From contig JBBBWG010009402.1 of the NCBI GenBank assembly GCA_037176905.1, forward strand, positions 1 through 20,604: DNA of 20,604 nt, given 5' to 3'. Positions 20,197 through 20,604 of this stretch are shown piece after piece. How positions within the stretch are numbered: the stretch's first letter is position 1; the number at the start of each line of letters is the position of its first letter. A program made the translations under genes and the position numbers. Under the pieces are notes generated by a model. The model was not told where the DNA came from and did not search any database. It saw nothing but the letters and a program-made list of their open reading frames with translations. Origin of the DNA: Azolla pinnata. Lineage: Eukaryota > Streptophyta > Polypodiopsida > Salviniales > Salviniaceae.

Positions 20197-20604
20197 TCAG
20201 GAGGTTACGAGGAGCGAAATCGGGCTGGTAACGTTGTGAGAGCCGTCGGACCAAGTGAGGGAGCCGAACGAGACGAAGTCGGTCTCGTTGGCGAAGAAGC
20301 TGAAGGTGACGGTGTAGGCGAGAGCGTCATGGAGGCGGTCGAAGGCGAGGACGGTGGGGGAGACGCGGACGGAGAGGAACTCGGGCTCGACGACGGAGAC
20401 GAGGGTGTAGAGCGAGGAGGAGGCGGGTTTCGGAGGAGTCGAGGGGGCGTGGGGCGAAGCAGAGTCAGGATCAGAAGCAGAGTCAGAAGCAGAGTCAGAA
20501 GCGGAAGCAGAAGCAGAAGCAGAAGCAGAAGCAGACTCAGAAGCAGAAGCAGAAGCAGAAGCAGAAGCAGAAGCAGACTCAGACTCAGAAGCAGAAGCAG
20601 AAGC
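20197..20604 (-). CDS. SBT: Subtilisin-like serine protease (subtilase), C-terminal Fn3-like domain, partial
   Basis: The frame enters from the right edge and ends at TGA (20199-20197), giving 135 residues. Plant subtilases are secreted or cell-wall serine proteases; the catalytic S8 domain would lie outside the window. The last ~75 residues match the C-terminal fibronectin-III-like domain: LYTLVSVVEPEFLSVRVSP, then VLAF, YTVTF, and the strong signature FGSLTWSDGSHNVTSPI. About 49 codons before it are almost pure Ala-Ser with Glu-Ser and Asp-Ser steps, followed by a Pro-rich link. The usual TVTNVG strand that opens this domain is not visible directly before LYTL, so the tract seems to lie inside or replace a loop at the domain's start. 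Codon use is strongly GC-ending (C third positions), unlike the AT-rich DNA beside it. The missing upstream part prevents judging whether the gene is intact. Confidence 0.9.
   Translation of the reverse strand, partial: ASASASESESASASASASASASESASASASASASASDSASDSASDPDSASPHAPSTPPKPASSSLYTLVSVVEPEFLSVRVSPTVLAFDRLHDALAYTVTFSFFANETDFVSFGSLTWSDGSHNVTSPISLLVTS
20457..20604 (-). repeat. Hexanucleotide repeat coding for Ala-Ser
   Basis: Read on the minus strand this is GCTTCT repeated, with GAGTCT and GACTCT variants in a patterned order. It stays in frame with the subtilase domain for its whole visible length and runs off the window edge, so the total length is unknown. Confidence 0.93.

Overview
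The window looks like nuclear DNA of a land plant, most likely a fern or another seed-free plant. It has spliced genes with GT-AG introns of about 90 to 1060 bp, an intronless pentatricopeptide-repeat gene written in the very regular P-L-S style common in ferns, lycophytes and mosses, and long repeat-rich spacers. The lineage is an inference from protein style. No bacterial, organellar, rRNA, tRNA or CRISPR feature is seen.

Layout. 1-466: upstream/leader of gene 1. 467-4502 (+): an apparently complete eight-exon gene for a ferroportin/IREG iron exporter (SLC40 family, 495 aa); its fifth intron holds two local tandem duplications. 4503-5892: spacer with a 19-bp perfect tandem repeat and a diverged 168-bp duplication just before the next gene. 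5893-7872 (+): an intronless PLS-class PPR gene (659 aa) that stops inside the E2 motif and has no DYW domain. 7873-9932: spacer carrying three ~240-300 bp tandem copies and three 56-bp copies of a sub-part of that unit. 10480-11425: a CATG/CATA-rich tract with an internal 55-bp tandem repeat, immediately upstream of gene 3.

11648-15280 (+): a ten-exon gene for a plant CID8-13-type PABP-interacting protein (387 aa) with a PAM2 motif, a basic stretch and two RRMs. Introns fall at matching places in the two RRMs. 15281-17400: 3' flank and spacer. 17401-19930: an AT-rich block with a 176-bp tandem duplication and unrecognised, apparently decayed coding stretches on the minus strand. 20197-20604 (-): the C-terminal end of a subtilisin-like protease (Fn3-like domain), entering from the right edge and preceded by a long Ala-Ser tract.

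The four genes have unrelated roles (metal transport, organelle RNA processing, cytoplasmic mRNA regulation, extracellular proteolysis) and do not form a cluster or pathway. I found no new multi-gene system. The most informative points are the reconstructed exon structures, the duplicated RRM exon module, the truncated PPR protein, the Ala-Ser insertion in the subtilase and the nested tandem repeats.
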